A stretch of 64,000 bases of DNA from Paraburkholderia solisilvae (lineage in GTDB: Bacteria; Pseudomonadota; Gammaproteobacteria; Burkholderiales; Burkholderiaceae): the NCBI RefSeq assembly GCF_902859875.1, contig NZ_CADIKF010000009.1, forward strand, positions 82,645-146,644. The letters run 5' to 3'. Position numbers and translations under genes: made by a program. Of the stretch, positions 27,614 through 36,468 are shown piece after piece. A model generated the notes under the pieces. The model had not been told where the DNA came from. It did no database searches and saw only the letters and a list, made by a program, of their open reading frames with translations. Position 1 is the stretch's first letter. Every line of letters begins with the position of its first letter.

Positions 27614-27695
27614 GACTGGTTCCGTCCTGCTTCAAGATAAGAAACAGCGGCGCGCGCGCTTTTTTCAAGCGCACGCGCTGTCGCTACATTGCCGC

Positions 27696-28823
27696 TTACT
27701 GGCTCACTTCGAGCGACCACAAACCGTACTTCTTCACTTCGTCCGAATCGATATTCGCCTTGTCGATCAGCAGTGTCGGCCACGCATAATTCGCCGGCAC
27801 ATCCTTCTTCGCGATGTAATCCGAAATAAAGCTCAGCGATTTCGCCGCCATCTGGATCGGGTTCTGCGAGATCGTCGCGTCCTGCTTGCCGGCGCGGATC
27901 GCGGAGAGCGCCTGCGCGGTGCCGTCCGCGCCGATCACCATGATGTGTTCCTTGTCGCCGAGCGGCTTGTAGCGGCCCGCGTTGTCGATCGCCTTTTCCG
28001 CGCCGACGGTGTTGTCGTCGTTTGCACCGAACACCGCGTCGATTTGCGGGAATTTCTGCAGGATATTGGTCATCGCATTCAGCGACTTCTCCTGATCGAA
28101 ACCGCCCTCCTGGCGTGCGACGACCTTGATATCCGGATACTTCGCGATCTCGTCGCTAAAGCCCTTCTCACGGTCGGTGGCCGCCGTCGTGCCGACGAGG
28201 CCGATCAGGTCGACCACGTTGCCCTTCGGCGAGCCATAGCGCGCCTTCAGCTGATCGGCGATCCACTTCGCGCCGGTCGCGCCGAGCGCGACATTGTCCG
28301 ATGCGACAAACGACGTCACCTTGCCGCCATCGGAGCCGCGGTCGAGCGTAAAGACCGGCACGCCCATCTGGTTCGCCTTCTGCACGGCGGGGATGATCGC
28401 CTTTGAATCGATCGGGTTGAGCACCAGCGCGCTCACGCCCTGGCTCAGCAGATTGATCGCGTCGTTGACCTGTTGCTGCGCATCGCCGTTCGCATTGGTT
28501 TGCACGAGCTCGAAGCCTTCCGTCTTCGCACCTTTCTCGACGCCGAGCTTCAGGCCGACGAAGAACGCGTTGTTCAGCGTCGATACCGAGAAGCCGATTT
28601 TGGTCTTGCCGCCGTTCGCGCCGCCTGCGCCACCCGATGCGGCGGGCGCCGCGCTTGCCATGGCCGAGCCGCTTGCGCCCGTATCGCTTGCCGCGCTACT
28701 GCCCGACGACGGCGACTCGCTTTTCGAACAGCCGCTCAACGCGGCAGCGGCGCACAGCAGCAGCGCGGCTGCCGACGGGCCGAAGGGGGTCCAGCGATCG
28801 AATCTTCCTGCGTTCCAGGCCAT
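27696..28823 (-). CDS. Ribose-type ABC transporter substrate-binding lipoprotein
   Basis: 375 residues from ATG at 28823, which has GGAG ten bases upstream; an ATG four codons earlier is poorer. A lipoprotein signal ends in AALSGC. It is followed by a Ser/Ala/Gly-rich tether of about 45 residues and then a type I periplasmic binding fold: KIGFSVSTLNNAFFVGLKLG, SALVLNPIDSKAI, VPVFTLDRGSDGG, IDAVFGANDDNTVGAEKAI. The fold is that of ribose, autoinducer-2 and related sugar receptors. The long tether is unusual for this family. Confidence 0.93.
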   Translation of the reverse strand: MAWNAGRFDRWTPFGPSAAALLLCAAAALSGCSKSESPSSGSSAASDTGASGSAMASAAPAASGGAGGANGGKTKIGFSVSTLNNAFFVGLKLGVEKGAKTEGFELVQTNANGDAQQQVNDAINLLSQGVSALVLNPIDSKAIIPAVQKANQMGVPVFTLDRGSDGGKVTSFVASDNVALGATGAKWIADQLKARYGSPKGNVVDLIGLVGTTAATDREKGFSDEIAKYPDIKVVARQEGGFDQEKSLNAMTNILQKFPQIDAVFGANDDNTVGAEKAIDNAGRYKPLGDKEHIMVIGADGTAQALSAIRAGKQDATISQNPIQMAAKSLSFISDYIAKKDVPANYAWPTLLIDKANIDSDEVKKYGLWSLEVSQ

Positions 28824-28976
28824 GAGTGTCTCCATTGTTCAAGTTGTGGCGCCTGCCGGCACGTCCGGTCTGGCGTTCTGAAGCAAATGAAACCCTGCTA
28901 AAACCGCGCAAAAACTGCGGCAAACGGAATTGCCATGCGAAACCCGAAACCTCACGCGCGGCGCGTGCGGCGCACG

Positions 28977-29693
28977 TCAGGTTCCGTCGCCGTCGCCGCT
29001 TGCGCGGCGCAAACCATAGTTGCTGAACTTCCTTACCACCTCCGCGATTGCTTCATCCGACAGCACCGGCGGCGGGCCGAGCTGACTGGCGAGCAGATAC
29101 TGCTTCGCCAGCACTTCGACTTCGTTTGCGAGCCACAACGCCTGCGCCAGATCGCGGCCGAGTGCGATCACGCCGTGATGCGCGAGCAGGCACGCGGTAC
29201 GGTCTTTCAATGCCTCGAGCGCATAGTCGGACAGCGCCTGGCTGCCGAACGTCGCATACGGCGCGCAGCGGATCGAGTTGCCGCCCGCGGCCGCCACCAT
29301 GTAGTGATGCGCGGGAATGTCCCGGCCGTGAATCGCAATCGCGGTGGCCGCGTTCGAATGGGTGTGCACGACCGCGCCGATTTCGCTGCGGGCACGCAGG
29401 ATGTCGCGGTGAAAACGCCATTCGGTCGATGGACGGTGGGGCTGCGCAAATACGGGCGCATCGGCTTCGACATCGAACGGCAGCCAGACCAGTGCATCGG
29501 GGCTCAGCGCGTTCGCAGGCACACCGCTCGGCGTAATCAGCAAGCCTGCGCCACAGCGCGCGCTGACATTGCCCGAGGTGCCCTGATTGACGCCAAGCCG
29601 TTCCATCTCGCAGGCCGTGTGCACGATATCGGCACGCAACGCGGCTTCGTGCGCGCTCTGCGTGCCGGACGCGTGCGTGCGCGTGCCGTTCAT
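28977..29693 (-). CDS. Class II aldolase, probable sugar-1-phosphate (DHAP-forming) aldolase
   Basis: 238 residues. Motifs of the FucA/AraD superfamily: the phosphate loop NQGTSGNVSAR, ITPSGVPANALSPD, the catalytic Glu in STEWRFHRDI, and the zinc histidines in GAVVHTHSNAA and LLAHHGVIA. The ATG overlaps the mtnA-like stop (ATGA). Beside a methylthioribose kinase and isomerase it is best read as the aldolase that splits a 5-substituted ribulose 1-phosphate to DHAP and an aldehyde, as in the DHAP shunt. MtnB-type dehydratases share this fold and are the alternative, but no MtnC or MtnD genes are nearby. Confidence 0.85.
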   Translation of the reverse strand: MNGTRTHASGTQSAHEAALRADIVHTACEMERLGVNQGTSGNVSARCGAGLLITPSGVPANALSPDALVWLPFDVEADAPVFAQPHRPSTEWRFHRDILRARSEIGAVVHTHSNAATAIAIHGRDIPAHHYMVAAAGGNSIRCAPYATFGSQALSDYALEALKDRTACLLAHHGVIALGRDLAQALWLANEVEVLAKQYLLASQLGPPPVLSDEAIAEVVRKFSNYGLRRASGDGDGT

Positions 29694-30760
29694 GCCGCCG
29701 CTCCGAAGAGCGCGGCCAGATTCGCGTCGAACGGCGTGCGCACGATGCCGCGTTCGGTGATATAGCCGGTCACGAGATCGTGCGGCGTCACGTCGAACGC
29801 CGGATTGCGCACCTTGATGCCGTCAGGCGCGATCGGTTTGCCGCCGAGCTGCGTCACCTCCTCGTCGCGGCGTTCTTCGATCACGATGCCGCGGCCATCC
29901 GGCGTCTGGAAATCCAGCGTCGACGACGGGCAGGCGACATAGAACGGCACATTGAAATGGCGCGATGCAATCGCGACGCTCAGCGTGCCGATCTTGTTCG
30001 CGAAGTCGCCGTTCGCAGCGACGCGGTCCGCGCCGACGATCACCACGTCGATCAATCGTTGCGCCATCAACGACGCGGCCATGCTGTCGGTGATCAGCGT
30101 GACGTCGACGCCAGCTTGCTGCAGTTCGTATGCGGTGAGCCGCGCGCCTTGCAATAGCGGCCGCGTTTCATCCGCATAGACACGAAATGCGATGCCTTCG
30201 CGTTGCGCGGTGTAAATCGGCGCGGTGGCGGTGCCCAGACCGGTGGTCGCAAGCGCGCCTGCATTGCAGTGAGTCAGCACGCCGCATCCGGCGGTGATGA
30301 GCGGCAAGCCGTGCCGGCCAATGCCTTCGCAAAGCGCTTCATCTTCGCGATGGATGCGTGTCGCTTCTTCGACCAGTGCGCGATAGAGCGCCAGCGTGTC
30401 GGTGACGCGCGCGCGTTCCGCTGCGCGCAGCATGCGCTTCAGGCTCCAGCTGAGATTGACCGCGGTCGGACGCGCGCCGTCGAGATAGGCGGCCTGCTCG
30501 TTCAATGCCGTACGAAATGCATCGAGCGGCAGATGTCGCACGCGCTGCACCGCGACGCACAAACCATAAGCGGCCGCGACGCCGATCGCCGGCGCGCCGC
30601 GCACGCGCAATTCGTGAATCGCGCGCCAGACATCCTGCGCGGTACGCAGTGTCTCGACGACGGTCTCGCGAGGCAGGCGCGTCTGGTCGAGAATCCGCAG
30701 ACAGTCGTCGTCCCACGCGAGCGTGGCCGGCAAATTCGTGAAAGGCGACGGCGAAACCAT
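29690..30760 (-). CDS. mtnA: S-methyl-5-thioribose-1-phosphate isomerase-like protein
   Basis: 356 residues from ATG at 30760, which follows GGAGCACGC. Family motifs: ELRVRGAPAIGVAAAYGL, the catalytic cysteine in TAGCGVLTHCNAGALAT, the catalytic aspartate in VIVGADRVAANGDFANKIGT, and a C-terminal LGGKPIAPDGIKVRNPAFDVTP segment. It converts a 5-substituted ribose 1-phosphate to the ribulose form. The gene is followed without gap by the aldolase and preceded by the kinase, giving a kinase-isomerase-aldolase chain. Confidence 0.93.
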   Translation of the reverse strand: MVSPSPFTNLPATLAWDDDCLRILDQTRLPRETVVETLRTAQDVWRAIHELRVRGAPAIGVAAAYGLCVAVQRVRHLPLDAFRTALNEQAAYLDGARPTAVNLSWSLKRMLRAAERARVTDTLALYRALVEEATRIHREDEALCEGIGRHGLPLITAGCGVLTHCNAGALATTGLGTATAPIYTAQREGIAFRVYADETRPLLQGARLTAYELQQAGVDVTLITDSMAASLMAQRLIDVVIVGADRVAANGDFANKIGTLSVAIASRHFNVPFYVACPSSTLDFQTPDGRGIVIEERRDEEVTQLGGKPIAPDGIKVRNPAFDVTPHDLVTGYITERGIVRTPFDANLAALFGAAA

Positions 30761-30882
30761 GCGTGCTCCGATGCTAAATGACACGGTGTAATGAAAACCT
30801 TGTTACGGCCGGCGAGAAAACAGCCGGTTGTGGCTGCACGATGCGCTGACGAGCGGCGTGCTTGAGCGACTTCGCGACTTCG

Positions 30883-32154
30883 CTACGTCGATGCATAGTG
30901 CGTTGCCTGTATCTCGCGAGCCAGCGCGATAACGTCGTCGATGCCCGCAATCGCATGCCGCTCGACGAGCAGCCGCTCCGCGCAGCGCAGCGCGCGCACT
31001 TCGACCGTCGCCCGAAGCGCTTCATCGGCAATGCTGGTCACGTCCGCAACCTTTGCCATGCCGACAATGCGCCGAATCATCTTGCAGCCCGCAAAGCCGA
31101 GCGATGCCGCGAAAAGCCGTTGCATAAAGTGCGTGCGAAACGCTTCGGCGCACGCGCCGCGATGGTCGTCGCCGATAAAGCGGCTTTTGCGGCGGCTTTC
31201 GTGTTCACGCCATAACGCGACAAACTGGTCCGCAAAGCCGCTCCAGATGAGCGTCGCCTGGTCGAGCAGCCAGTCGCGATACGGCGCTTTAGCGTTCACT
31301 CGCGCATGCCGGTCATGCCAGTCGCGCGAGAAATACGCGAGCAGCAGATTGGCGAGCACCGCACCGATATCGAAGCCCATCGGCCCATAGAACGCGAACT
31401 CCGGGTCGATCACATAGGTCTCGTCCTGGTTGACCATGATCGAGCCGGTGTGCAGATCGCCGTGCAGCAGGGTTTCCGCATCGTTCATAAACGACCATTT
31501 CATTTCGCCCACCGCGACGCGCAACGCGGGCGACGCCCACAGCCGCTCGATCTCCGCGCGCGGAAACGCGGCGCTATAGGCATTGGACGGGTGATCTTCG
31601 AACGGATAGGTAAAGACAAGGTCTTCGGTGATCTTGCACAACTCGCTGTTGATCGCGGCACTGACCGCCTGCTTCTTCACATCGGGTGCGAGGTACAGGT
31701 CGGAGCCGAAGAACAGCGTGTGTGCAAGATAAGTGGACAGATGAGCAGCCAGCTTCGGGTAGACGACGCCCTCCATCAACCCTTGCCGCAGGATCCGATG
31801 CGACGACAGGCGCTGCATCACCATCAGGAAGCGCTCGCTGTCGGCGTGATACACGCGTGGCACATGCTGCGGACACAATGCGCCGAAGCGCCGCAGCGCG
31901 GCCACTTCGCGCTCCATCCGGTGCCGCGTCAACGGCCAGCTCTTGCCGACCAGACGCAGAAACGGCGGCGCCTGCTTGACGACGACACTCTTCTCCGGCG
32001 TCTTCGCATTGCTCGCGAAGTAGACGAAGTTCAGGTTGCCGTCGCCGACCTCGGCAATATCGAGTTCGCCGGGCTCGTTCAGCAGTGCATAGACGCAAGG
32101 CACACTGCGCAGATAAGCCGATAGCTCGTCACAACTCATTGCCTCAAATTCCAT
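30883..32154 (-). CDS. mtnK: S-methyl-5-thioribose kinase-like protein
   Basis: 423 residues with ATG and a strong GGAGGAGA. The protein-kinase-like fold is marked by EVGDGNLNFVYFA near the N-terminus, the catalytic loop LLHGDLHTGSIMV and the metal-binding DPEFAFYGPMGFDIGAVLAN, which are MtnK hallmarks. It should phosphorylate the C1 hydroxyl of methylthioribose or 5-deoxyribose. First enzyme gene of the operon, 75 bases after the GntR gene and 122 bases ahead of the isomerase. Confidence 0.93.
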   Translation of the reverse strand: MEFEAMSCDELSAYLRSVPCVYALLNEPGELDIAEVGDGNLNFVYFASNAKTPEKSVVVKQAPPFLRLVGKSWPLTRHRMEREVAALRRFGALCPQHVPRVYHADSERFLMVMQRLSSHRILRQGLMEGVVYPKLAAHLSTYLAHTLFFGSDLYLAPDVKKQAVSAAINSELCKITEDLVFTYPFEDHPSNAYSAAFPRAEIERLWASPALRVAVGEMKWSFMNDAETLLHGDLHTGSIMVNQDETYVIDPEFAFYGPMGFDIGAVLANLLLAYFSRDWHDRHARVNAKAPYRDWLLDQATLIWSGFADQFVALWREHESRRKSRFIGDDHRGACAEAFRTHFMQRLFAASLGFAGCKMIRRIVGMAKVADVTSIADEALRATVEVRALRCAERLLVERHAIAGIDDVIALAREIQATHYAST

Positions 32155-32229
32155 GGACTGTCTCCTCCACGGTTGAACCGCAATGCCTGGTTGGCCGGCG
32201 TGATGCCGAGGGGGTGACCCGCTACGGCT

Positions 32230-32949
32230 TTATCGCTTCTTGCGAACCAGATCGAACTTGAAGATGCTCGTGTTGTAGTAGTCGTTGCTGTAGCAAAGCG
32301 GCTCGCCGCTTTGATCGAAATCCACTTCATCCAGCAGCAGGAACAGGCCGAAGCCGTCGCCCAGCTCCGGCAGGTCGCGCGGCGTCAGGATGGTCGGCTG
32401 GATCGACGTATGCGTGTGCGACAGCCGGCGGCCCGTGCGCGCAAACATCGCAAACAGCGATTCACCAAGATCGCCGCCGGCCGCGTCGAAGACCGCCTTC
32501 GGCACGGTATCGATGCAATATGCGGCAATTGCGTCGTCGGCGCAGCGAACGCGTTCGATGCGCACGCATTCGTCGCCGACGTTCAGACGCAGTTTGCCGG
32601 CGAGACTCTCCGATGCCTTGATGTGCTCGAACTGGATCCGGCAGGTGGACGGAACGGCGCCGACGCTGCGAATCATGTCGGTGACAGACATCAGATCATC
32701 GAGGCCGCCTTGCAGCTTCAACGAAATTTGTCTGATGAAGGTGCCGCGCCCCTGGACCCGCGCGAGCAGACCGTGAGAAATCATCTGCGCGACCGCTTCC
32801 CGCAGACTCGACCGGCCGACCCCCAGCAGCTCGCAAAGCTCCATTTCAGTGGGGATCTGATCACCCGGCTTGAGCGAGCGCTCGCGGATCATCGACATCA
32901 GCGATTCCTGAATCTTCTCGCTCATCGAGTGTTCGACGGACAGACGCAT
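32230..32949 (-). CDS. GntR-family transcriptional regulator of the sugar operon
   Basis: 239 residues. The winged helix-turn-helix is clear (IRERSLKPGDQIPTEMELCE, LLGVGRSSLREAVAQMISHG, LLARVQGRGTFI), and the C-terminal part resembles UTRA-type ligand domains (RVRCADDAIAAYCIDTVPKA, SNDYYNTSIFKFDLVRKK). It is the first gene of the leftward operon and lies immediately next to a perfect palindrome at 32984-33001, which suggests self-control. The ligand is likely an operon intermediate such as a sugar phosphate; that is inference. Confidence 0.9.
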   Translation of the reverse strand: MRLSVEHSMSEKIQESLMSMIRERSLKPGDQIPTEMELCELLGVGRSSLREAVAQMISHGLLARVQGRGTFIRQISLKLQGGLDDLMSVTDMIRSVGAVPSTCRIQFEHIKASESLAGKLRLNVGDECVRIERVRCADDAIAAYCIDTVPKAVFDAAGGDLGESLFAMFARTGRRLSHTHTSIQPTILTPRDLPELGDGFGLFLLLDEVDFDQSGEPLCYSNDYYNTSIFKFDLVRKKR

Positions 32950-32983
32950 GGAGTGGCCAAGAGTATGCTGACCGACCGAATAT

Positions 32984-33001
32984 ACATCAGATGTCTGATG
33001 T
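32984..33001. promoter_or_regulatory. Perfect 8-2-8 palindrome, candidate GntR operator
   Basis: ACATCAGA-TG-TCTGATGT is a perfect inverted repeat 35 bases upstream of the GntR start codon, in the promoter region of the sugar operon. Length and spacing fit operators of dimeric GntR regulators. Binding by the adjacent regulator is inference. Confidence 0.65.
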
Positions 33002-33169
33002 TTCAGTGGGTGTTTACCCGGGTTGGATAGCGGTCAGGTTGACGATGCCGCACGCGGCGCCGATTGCTGCGGATGCACATCGCCCTCTATGCTGTGACGT
33101 ATGCGAACGCGCGAGGCAATCGCTGCGACGATGGTCGAGCGCGCACCTTCAGCATCAGGAGAAGATTCC

Positions 33170-33589
33170 ATGCAACAGGCGATTCATCATCTGCACGTTC
33201 GCGCGCGTGCGCGCGGACTCGTCGATGTCACGAAGCAGATCAGGGAGTTTGTCGCCGAACAGGCAATCGAAGTCGGGCTGCTGACGGTTTTCTGCCGCCA
33301 TACGTCGGCTTCGTTGCTGATTCAGGAGAATGCGGACCCGTCGGTGCGCAGGGATATCGAGCGGTACTTCGCGACCATCGCGCCGGAAGACGCGCATCGC
33401 TATGAGCACGATACCGAGGGACTCGACGATATGCCCGCGCATTTGCGCGCGGCGTTGACGCAAGTGCAGTTGTCGGTGCCGGTCGAGGAAGGTGCGTTAG
33501 TGCTCGGCACGTGGCAAGGCATCTACCTGTTCGAGCATCGGCGTGAGCCGTCGACGCGCGATGTCGTGCTGCATCTGATCGGGACTTAG
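33170..33589 (+). CDS. yjbQ: YjbQ-family protein (UPF0047)
   Basis: 139 residues from ATG at 33170 with AGGAGAAG upstream; the frame is open further but unsupported. The family pattern is clear: VGLLTVFCRHTSASLLIQEN, the region DDMPAHLRAALT, and GALVLGTWQGIYLFEHR with the final histidine/arginine. YjbQ proteins have weak thiamine-phosphate-synthase activity in vitro, but the physiological role is not settled. It is divergent from the GntR operon and appears unrelated to it. Confidence 0.93.
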   Translation: MQQAIHHLHVRARARGLVDVTKQIREFVAEQAIEVGLLTVFCRHTSASLLIQENADPSVRRDIERYFATIAPEDAHRYEHDTEGLDDMPAHLRAALTQVQLSVPVEEGALVLGTWQGIYLFEHRREPSTRDVVLHLIGT

Positions 33590-33664
33590 GCGGGAAGCAC
33601 AGCAGCGCTGGATCATGCGCCGCCTGTGCTTCTGGTGCCCGATAGGCTTGCTATGTGCGTCAGG

Positions 33665-33859
33665 TCATTCTTCGAGACGCTTCAACTCGTCGTGCGCCAG
33701 CTTCTCGAGTTCTTTTAGCGTGAAATCGTTGACGTTCATGCTGGCCTCAAAGTGAATCTGCACTTTGGCCGACTCCCCTGCGGGATTTTGCAGAACGACG
33801 AAGACCGCATTCGGATGTACGTCGCGATTGATGGTGACAGCTGTAATTCTGAGCGTCAT
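33665..33859 (-). CDS. Small hypothetical protein
   Basis: 64 residues from ATG at 33859, which follows GGGGAGGGGCG; a start seven codons earlier is possible. Sequence MTLRITAVTINRDVHPNAVF followed by VVLQNPAGESAKVQIHFEAS and a helical acid/lysine-rich end suggests a compact beta-plus-helix domain. I do not recognise the family. The stretch 33880-34043 that follows holds nothing further. Confidence 0.55.
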   Translation of the reverse strand: MTLRITAVTINRDVHPNAVFVVLQNPAGESAKVQIHFEASMNVNDFTLKELEKLAHDELKRLEE

Positions 33860-34043
33860 TCGCCCCTCCCCGGTTTTCACATTCTTTTAGCTTACCCGAA
33901 GCCGCGATGCGATGAAACTTGTAAGCAAGGACGATCGTTTCGGACTTGCGGGGTGCGTCAATTTGTCTCCTCCATCATGCCGCAGCTGTGCATCGCCACT
34001 ACAGCGTTGTCGCCTCTCCTACGGTTTAACGCAACGATGCCGG

Positions 34044-34277
34044 TTAGTGCGCCGTATGCCATTCGTCAATCGACGAAACGGCTTTGTGCTCTACCATGCT
34101 CATCGCCATCAGCACGTCGATTTTCAACCTCGGGAAAGTGAGTTCGACGCCCGGAATATGGGCTTGCCGCGTACGCTCTTCAATGCCCTCAATGGTGGCT
34201 TCGCAATGCCATTGAGTGCCTGACGCGTCCGGCGCCGTGTCGACAGTGACTCGAAAGCCACGGTGATCGAATGCCAT
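34044..34277 (-). CDS. Small hypothetical protein
   Basis: 77 residues with ATG and GGAGG seven bases upstream. The pattern MAFDHRGFRVTVDTAPDASG, then WHCEATIEGI and a histidine-containing helix, suggests a small beta-sheet domain. Similar short orphan proteins are common in Burkholderia genomes; I cannot name a function. The 229 bases to the next gene (34278-34506) contain no supported feature. Confidence 0.6.
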   Translation of the reverse strand: MAFDHRGFRVTVDTAPDASGTQWHCEATIEGIEERTRQAHIPGVELTFPRLKIDVLMAMSMVEHKAVSSIDEWHTAH

Positions 34278-34506
34278 AAATCCTCCAGATACCTACCAGA
34301 TCGCAAGAGATCTCGCCGCACGATGCGGAGAGGCTGCGACTATACGTCCGGTGCAGAAGTTGTTCAGCGACGTGTGCGGGTGGCGGTGGACGCGGCAGCA
34401 GGATTCCGTAAGCTCGCGGATATACTGAGGTCTCGTTGTCCGCGCATCGACAGGCATGATTGCGCGGCCTGTCCGATACCGGCCTCACTTGAAACAGGGG
34501 GTCACG

Positions 34507-35115
34507 ATGATTCCCTCTGTTCGTTATACGTTGGCGATCGCCGTCAATGTCGTCTTGCCGGCGGCGGCTTATCGCATTGCGCTTCCGCACGTCGGACTGG
34601 TGAGCGCGTTGCTCGCTTCGTCGATTCCGCTGCTTGTATGGATGGCGATCGACTTCGTGCAGTTCCGGCATTTCGATGCGTTAAGCGCGTTGGTGCTGGC
34701 AAGCATTGCCATGTCATTGCTGATATTCGCATCCGGTGTCGGCGGATGGTTACGCGCAGCACGCGAGCCGCTGGTGAGCGGCATTGTCGGCTTGTTCTTT
34801 CTGCTCTCGCTTCTGTTGCATCGACCGCTCGTGTTCTACCTCGCACGCTCGACGTTGTCGCGCGAGCGGCAGGGACGTGAGTTTGAATTCGACACGATGT
34901 GGCATAGCCGTCCGGCGCTTGCGCGATCCATCCGGTTGATGACTGCTGTCTGGGGTGCGGGGCTTGTTTGCGAAAACATTGCCCGACTGTGGGTGGTCAG
35001 CGGTATTGCGGGTGAAGACGGTCAGCGGGTCTCGGCTTATGTCGGATACGCGGCGTATGCGGGGTTGACGGTTTGGTCGATTGTTTATCGGCACGCGTAT
35101 ATCAAGAGACAGTGA
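34507..35115 (+). CDS. VC0807-like integral membrane protein
   Basis: 202 residues from ATG at 34507, preceded by AGGGGG. About six hydrophobic segments cover most of the sequence, and the ordering MIPSVRYTLAIAVNVVLPAA, RPLVFYLARSTLSRE and FEFDTMWHSRPALARSIRLM is the pattern of the VC0807 family of uncharacterised membrane proteins. It is the last chromosomal gene before the mobile element and is followed by the terminator at 35158. Confidence 0.75.
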   Translation: MIPSVRYTLAIAVNVVLPAAAYRIALPHVGLVSALLASSIPLLVWMAIDFVQFRHFDALSALVLASIAMSLLIFASGVGGWLRAAREPLVSGIVGLFFLLSLLLHRPLVFYLARSTLSRERQGREFEFDTMWHSRPALARSIRLMTAVWGAGLVCENIARLWVVSGIAGEDGQRVSAYVGYAAYAGLTVWSIVYRHAYIKRQ

Positions 35116-35157
35116 TGGGCGACATGCTATGCGAGGGAATTGAATTTCCCAAAAGCA

Positions 35158-35182
35158 AAAGGCTCCGCAATGCGGAGCCTTT
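35158..35182 (-). terminator. Hairpin terminator, probably the original tRNA-Ser terminator
   Basis: An 11-bp perfect stem (aaaggctccgc / gcggagccttt) with a 3-base loop. Read leftward it is followed by TTTTGCTTTT. It lies ten bases beyond the 3' tRNA fragment at 35192, exactly where a tRNA terminator would be. It also faces the end of the membrane-protein gene and may act in both directions. Confidence 0.8.
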
Positions 35183-35191
35183 CTCATTCGA

Positions 35192-35211
35192 TCCTGGCGG
35201 AGAGACGGGGA
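35192..35211. repeat. Left attachment repeat (attL)
   Basis: tcctggcggagagacgggga is identical to 61031-61050. It holds 17 bases of the tRNA-Ser 3' end including CCA, but no tRNA body is present here, so it marks the left junction of the element. Confidence 0.9.
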
Positions 35212-35276
35212 GCGGAGAACCGCACCCGATAAGGCCTAGAGCGACATGTATCCAGCCACGCGCCGGACTACCCCGA

Positions 35277-35289
35277 CATGTACCCCACC
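35277..35289. repeat. Left copy of the 13-mer catgtaccccacc, candidate integrase arm site
   Basis: The same 13 bases recur at 60847-60859 at the other end, within a group of four GTACCCC units. A near match (actacccc) lies ten bases to the left. Placement 66 bases inside attL suits an integrase arm-type site; binding is inference. Confidence 0.5.
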
Positions 35290-35332
35290 TTTTGCTCCCC
35301 TTGCCAGCGACGCACAAAAACAACAGTTTCCG

Positions 35333-35917
35333 TCAGACTTGGTCGGACACCACACACGCCTCATGCAGCACCCCGCCCACAAATATCGCGTGCTGAATCT
35401 TGACCTCGTTACTGTCCGGCTTCTCGTACAGATATCGCCACTCGACAAACGCTCCGTTGAGTTCCGCGATGCAATCGCGGACTGCCGGATATTTCTCCGA
35501 CGAGTGCTCTGCCACCTTGCGGGTCGCGCCTCCTATCGCCGGCTGGGCTCCGACCGGTAGTGCGTCGAAAAGCTTCAGTAACTCGTGTCCCCTCAGCGTA
35601 GCCCCGTGAATTTGCCCGAGCGTTTTCAAGTAGACCTCGATCGAGAAAGCCATGTTCACGACGAACGGCGCCATGCTCAACCCGTTACGCGGTGCTCGCG
35701 CAAGATCGTTCCTGTAAAGATAGGCGGCTGTGTTCGCGAAGGAACACGCTTGTCCGAACATGCGTTGCACTAAGGTTACTTCGCGGCCAAGTCCCTTGTT
35801 TTTGATGTAGGCATGGGCGACTTCGGCGTCTTTCCTATTGTCTCCTGTGGCTGGGACATCGCCGATATAAATGCCATTTAGATACAGATTCTTGGTCTGC
35901 GGCGGGGTCGCGGTCAT
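35333..35917 (-). CDS. HEPN-like hypothetical protein
   Basis: 194 residues from ATG at 35917 (GAGG upstream). After a short N-terminal region (NLYLNGIYIGDVPATGDNRK) the protein is helical, and its core, MAFSIEVYLKTLGQIHG, LRGHELLKLFDALP and AFVEWRYLYEKP, has the look of HEPN-type or related helical-bundle proteins found in toxin and defence loci. No RxxxxH catalytic pair is evident. It is the left-most gene of the mobile element, pointing to the edge. Assignment to a named family is tentative. Confidence 0.6.
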   Translation of the reverse strand: MTATPPQTKNLYLNGIYIGDVPATGDNRKDAEVAHAYIKNKGLGREVTLVQRMFGQACSFANTAAYLYRNDLARAPRNGLSMAPFVVNMAFSIEVYLKTLGQIHGATLRGHELLKLFDALPVGAQPAIGGATRKVAEHSSEKYPAVRDCIAELNGAFVEWRYLYEKPDSNEVKIQHAIFVGGVLHEACVVSDQV

Positions 35918-36157
35918 GGCATAGCCTCTGGCAAAGGTTGCACGCGCCATTATGCCTTATCACTCCCGCAGCTCAGACGCCCCGCCCCCGCGCGACACCC
36001 GTTCGTCGTGGTGGTGTCCACGCCGCAGCCGCGCACCGTGACCGCCATACGACAAGCCAATCTCGGCCATGCGTTCGCGCCACAAGACTGCAAGCACGCC
36101 TGTTCATTCATGAGACGCGCTCGAAGGGCAAGAATCGTCCGGGCCGAACAGACGGAC

Positions 36158-36376
36158 TCACACTACCGCAACGACCGCCCTAATTCCGTAATCACGTATT
36201 GAATTTTCGCGACACATCAATGTAGTGAAAGTCGCATGAACGGTGGATTCTAAATCTGTACGACAGCGCACGTACAACTCGTGAATTTTGTTAGCGTATT
36301 CCTCAGTGCGCTCTTGTTCAAAGCGTCTATTCTGCTGAAATAAACCTACACTCAGCCTGTCTCTGAAATCCGTCAT
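36158..36376 (-). CDS. Weak small open frame in an AT-rich stretch
   Basis: 72 residues (MTDFRDRLSVGLFQQNRRFE...) with protein-like composition but no ribosome site upstream of the ATG. Local base composition is unlike the host. It lies in the 551-base stretch 35918-36468 between two better-supported genes, where I see no other feature. It may be a real short gene of the element or a remnant. Confidence 0.3.
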   Translation of the reverse strand: MTDFRDRLSVGLFQQNRRFEQERTEEYANKIHELYVRCRTDLESTVHATFTTLMCRENSIRDYGIRAVVAVV

Positions 36377-36468
36377 ATGACTGATCTATAAGGTTCAATT
36401 GCTCGTAGTCGAATCCCGCCGATGTTTCGGGCGATCAAGTAATGACATTCGCATATTGAGGAAAATTA

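Noticed and set aside
35192..35211. Second tRNA-Ser gene at the left end
   Set aside because: Only the last 17 bases of the tRNA are present; it is an attachment-site remnant.
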